Positions 5,600-6,215 of a stretch of 6,215 nt of DNA are shown here, piece after piece. The stretch lies in NCBI GenBank assembly GCA_051650265.1, contig JBOFIR010000147.1, positions 1-6,215 of the forward strand. The letters are read 5' to 3'. This DNA comes from JBOFEH01 sp051650265. GTDB lineage: Bacteria > Bacillota > Clostridia > Lachnospirales > Cellulosilyticaceae. The notes beneath the pieces are model-generated. The model searched no databases. It saw only the letters and a list, made by a program, of their open reading frames with translations, and had not been told where the DNA came from. Both the position numbers and the translations under genes were made by a program. Position 1 is the first letter of the stretch, and the number at the start of each line of letters is the position of its first letter.

Positions 5600-5620
5600 G
5601 CCCCTTTGAACTGAAGGGGC
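5600..5620. repeat. GC-rich hairpin after the MFS gene (possible weak terminator)
   Basis: GCCCCTT (5600-5606) and AAGGGGC (5614-5620) form a perfect 7-bp stem with a 7-nt loop, 43 nt past the MFS stop codon. No T-run follows on either strand, so it is at best a weak terminator or a 3'-end stabiliser. Confidence 0.4.
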
Positions 5621-5630
5621 TATCCAATTA

Positions 5631-5673
5631 GTTAATAGAATAACTCATTCTATTAACCAACTATTGAGTTTTT
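5631..5673. repeat. AT-rich inverted repeat with an alternative overlapping hairpin
   Basis: GTTAATAGAAT (5631-5641) and ATTCTATTAAC (5647-5657) form a perfect 11-bp stem with a 5-nt loop. The loop and its edge, AACTCA (5642-5647), can instead pair with TGAGTT (5665-5670), which is followed by TTT. The spacer separates convergent genes, so a bidirectional terminator is the simplest role, though the U-tract is short on the plus strand and absent on the minus strand. Confidence 0.45.
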
Positions 5674-5691
5674 AAAAGTTTAAATAAGATA

Positions 5692-6215
5692 TTATTTTCG
5701 CCAGATACATCGTATAAACTTTTGTTGGTTTATTTGATAGATGCTTTTATTTTCCAAAATATAATTATCTAACCCTATAAAATCACTTTCTTTCAGTATA
5801 TCTACCTCAGTAATATTAGGATGATCCTCTGGAACTTCACTAAAACCATTCACCCATAAAACACCATCTTTTCTTACATAATTCATTAAATGACTATACA
5901 ACCGTGGCTTTAGTCTATAGTGATTAATGATGATTGCTTCAAATTTATCTAAGAAACTATAATCCTTTGATAAATCTATTAATCTAGTTTCAATTTTAAG
6001 ATGCTCTTTTTGAGCAAAATACTTTAGTCTTTCTAATGCCTCTTCGCAAAAATCTATAGCAACAACTTCATATCCTAATCTTGCTAAATAAATAGCATTT
6101 CTCCCATCGCCACAAGCAATATCTAATACTTTTCCTGTCTTAGGAAAATATCTAATGTCATCCTGTAAACATTCTTCATGTATCATAACATTTAATTCTC
6201 TAGCCTTAAATCTTG
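5692..6215 (-). CDS. Class I SAM-dependent methyltransferase, start beyond the window
   Basis: The reading frame ends at a TAA (5694-5692) and stays open to the right edge. Seen: motif I VLDIACGDGR, the SAM-binding glycine loop, followed by N-A-I-Y-L-A; then the acidic residue ending the second strand in VVAID, which should bind the ribose hydroxyls. Further strands follow (FEAIIIN and a GVLWVNGF segment). This is the Rossmann-fold layout of tellurite-resistance/UbiE-like small-molecule methyltransferases of about 190-200 residues. The methyl acceptor is unknown. An in-frame ATG at 6186 would give 164 residues but has no SD at a useful distance. The frame upstream (R-F-K-A-R-E-L-N-V) reads like coding sequence, so the true start is probably outside the window. 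The gene is strikingly AT-rich beside the MFS gene, which may hint at a different origin, though base composition was not calculated. Confidence 0.8.
   Translation of the reverse strand, partial: RFKARELNVMIHEECLQDDIRYFPKTGKVLDIACGDGRNAIYLARLGYEVVAIDFCEEALERLKYFAQKEHLKIETRLIDLSKDYSFLDKFEAIIINHYRLKPRLYSHLMNYVRKDGVLWVNGFSEVPEDHPNITEVDILKESDFIGLDNYILENKSIYQINQQKFIRCIWRK

Overview
The window comes from a low-GC Gram-positive bacterium, most likely a clostridium (Lachnospirales-like). Support for this is the AT-rich intergenic DNA, strong Shine-Dalgarno (SD) sites of the AAGGAGG type, a tRNA-sensing T-box leader, a BcrA-type ABC exporter, a small SdpI-family protein, and the start of a CD3324-type small regulator. 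Genus-level placement is a guess. No insertion sequence, CRISPR array, rRNA or tRNA gene was seen.

Layout, left to right. (1) The first 28 codons of a CD3324/Mor-like small putative regulator run leftward out of the window (1-86, minus). Its roughly 200-nt leader is the least ordinary part of the window. It has a candidate promoter, a 15-codon leader ORF with a strong SD, two long mutually exclusive helices that share one arm inside that ORF, and a hairpin that hides the SD of the regulator gene. (2) A two-gene ABC exporter on the minus strand, ATPase 1225-2154 then permease 444-1232, is coupled by an 8-nt overlap and closed by a terminator at 394-430. (3) trpS (2264-3262, minus) lies behind a complete tryptophan T-box leader (about 3352-3606) with promoter, UGG specifier, antiterminator and terminator. 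The synthetase carries a four-cysteine pattern like that of iron-sulfur TrpRS enzymes. (4) A small SdpI-family membrane protein (3638-4024, minus) and an MFS-type transporter (4261-5556, plus) are divergent, and their candidate promoters share the same -35 bases. (5) A convergent spacer with two hairpins separates the MFS gene from a class I SAM-dependent methyltransferase (5692 to the right edge, minus), whose start probably lies outside the window.

How the parts fit. trpS is expected to be induced when uncharged tRNA-Trp accumulates. No terminator is visible between trpS and the ABC genes, so read-through from the T-box transcript into the exporter is possible. The exporter also has its own weak candidate promoter with an overlapping dyad. 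The ABC pair, SdpI-like protein and MFS protein are all membrane proteins of kinds often tied to toxic peptides or drugs, but nothing here shows that they act together. The most promising undescribed element is the switch-like leader at 87-291, which looks like translational control of the small regulator. That reading rests on base-pairing worked out by eye and on a short unconfirmed leader ORF.
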